Assembly (NCBI GenBank): GCA_030612305.1
Contig: JAUWOG010000165.1
Coordinates: forward strand, 1 to 5,892
Length of the DNA stretch: 5,892 nucleotides
Reading direction: 5' to 3'
Source: Armatimonadota bacterium
GTDB taxonomy: Bacteria; Armatimonadota; Zipacnadia; Zipacnadales; UBA11051
Shown here piece after piece: positions 5,131 to 5,892 of this stretch. Both the position numbers and the translations under genes were made by a program. The notes under the pieces are model-generated. The model saw only the letters and a list, made by a program, of their open reading frames with translations. It searched no databases and was not told the DNA's origin. How positions within the stretch are numbered: the stretch's first letter is position 1; each line of letters begins with the position of its first letter.

Positions 5131-5892
5131 ATGGGCCCGACCCACGATGTCTGTGCCCTTGGGTGGGTGGGCGGGGACCTCCTGGGCACGGTGGCGGATT
5201 ACCCGGAGCTGGATGAGAAGGCGCCGCTGGGCGACTTCACCCAGCAGGGCGGCGGACGAGCCGGTACTGCCGCCGCCGCAGTGGCCGCACTCGGGGGCAA
5301 AGCCGCCATCTTCGGCCACATAGCCGACGACGAGTTCGGCCGGCACATACTCAGGGAGTTCGACGAGCTGGGTGTCGGCCGCGACGGGCTGGCGACACAT
5401 ACCGGCCATAGCTCCCAGTTCGCCTTCTGCATGAGTCATCCCGCCTCCGGCCGGCGCACGATCTTCTACAAGCACGAGTCAATGCCCCGGATGCGCGCGG
5501 CGGACACAGACCTCGAAGCTCTTACGGATTGCCGCTGCCTGCTCATAGACACCCATCACCCGGACGCTGCGCTGGCGGCTGCGCGAGTCGCACGCGGAAA
5601 AGGGCTGCCCGTGGTGCTGGATGGAGAGCGGCCGGAGCCTGACCTCGCCGAATTCTTCGCCGCAAGCGACTACATAATCGTCCCGGCAAGCCTCGTGATG
5701 GCGCTCGGGGATTCCGACGAAGCCACCGGACGGGAGAGTATCCTCCAATACAAGCCGGCGGCGCTCGTCATAACTCGGGGAGCGCACGGCGCGGACATGT
5801 ACCGAGGCAATGAGCTCTTGCATCAGCCGGCGTTCGCCGTGTCACAGGTCATTGACACGACTGGCGCCGGGGATGTCTTCCATGGAGCGTTC
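5131..5892 (+). CDS. PfkB/ribokinase-family carbohydrate kinase, N-terminal part (3' end outside window)
   Basis: The first 254 residues of an ATP-dependent sugar kinase of the PfkB family (ribokinase, fructokinase, KDG kinase and sulfofructose kinase group), open to the window edge. The N-terminal strand VCALGWVGGDLLG (7-19) is followed by the substrate-side glycine motif QQGGGRAGTAAAAVAALGGKAAIFG (38-62) and the family signature DDEFGRHILREFDELGV (66-82). Signature 2, DTTGAGDVFHGAF, occupies 242-254 and includes the catalytic base Asp248 and the anion-hole glycines. ALVITRGAHGADMY (211-224) is the usual ATP-side strand. The family is about 300-330 residues, so some 50-80 are missing. GAGGAG (5119-5124), 6 bases before the ATG, fixes the start. 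The Asn common in the GG...N motif is Thr46 here, so substrate preference may differ from ribokinase. The substrate is probably a sugar or sugar acid, not determinable here. Confidence 0.92.
   Translation, partial: MGPTHDVCALGWVGGDLLGTVADYPELDEKAPLGDFTQQGGGRAGTAAAAVAALGGKAAIFGHIADDEFGRHILREFDELGVGRDGLATHTGHSSQFAFCMSHPASGRRTIFYKHESMPRMRAADTDLEALTDCRCLLIDTHHPDAALAAARVARGKGLPVVLDGERPEPDLAEFFAASDYIIVPASLVMALGDSDEATGRESILQYKPAALVITRGAHGADMYRGNELLHQPAFAVSQVIDTTGAGDVFHGAF

Noticed and set aside
5117..5323. 68-residue plus-strand frame starting at ATG 5117
   Set aside because: It is out of frame with the kinase, whose frame from 5131 carries both PfkB signatures; the ATG at 5117 overlaps the kinase ribosome site.
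4915..5475. 186-residue open frame on the minus strand across the end of the propeller gene and start of the kinase gene
   Set aside because: It lies opposite the PfkB start and signature regions and has no recognisable features.

Overview
The window is GC-rich, about 60% or more by eye, with strong third-position G/C preference. All seven protein genes are on the plus strand, and most have a clear Shine-Dalgarno sequence (AAGGAG, GGAGGTGA, GGAGGAA, GAGGAG). This fits a free-living, high-GC bacterium. The gene types (CapA-type phosphatase, parvulin isomerase, single Flp pilin, TIM-barrel hydrolases, beta-propeller, PfkB kinase) are the kind seen in uncultured Planctomycetota- or Armatimonadota-like genomes. 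That placement is an impression from content only. No tRNA, rRNA, CRISPR array, insertion sequence or phage gene was seen.

Left part (1-1562): the C-terminal two thirds or so of a CapA/PgsA-type metallophosphatase overlaps by 14 bases with a secreted parvulin-type peptidyl-prolyl isomerase. The two look translationally coupled and cell-envelope related.

Middle (1563-2063): a 274-base non-coding leader with three TTGACA boxes, a 14-base perfect palindrome and a nested stem precedes a 50-residue Flp/type IVb prepilin. A strong intrinsic terminator follows the pilin, so it looks like a one-gene transcription unit. No tad assembly genes are visible.

Right part (2064-5892): four same-strand genes. 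They are an amidohydrolase-2 family metal hydrolase (with a 9-bp inverted repeat just upstream), an exported TIM-barrel-like protein of unknown function, a cytoplasmic beta-propeller protein, and the first 254 residues of a PfkB-family sugar kinase that runs off the window. Together they suggest a small catabolic cassette for a sugar or sugar-acid-like compound; this is inference from neighbourhood.

Two details stand out. The exported TIM-barrel gene ends at a TAG, but its reading frame continues with 22 coding-like codons to a TGA. The propeller and kinase genes share a 21-base upstream block (18/21 identical) at exactly the same distance, 41 bases, from their start codons.
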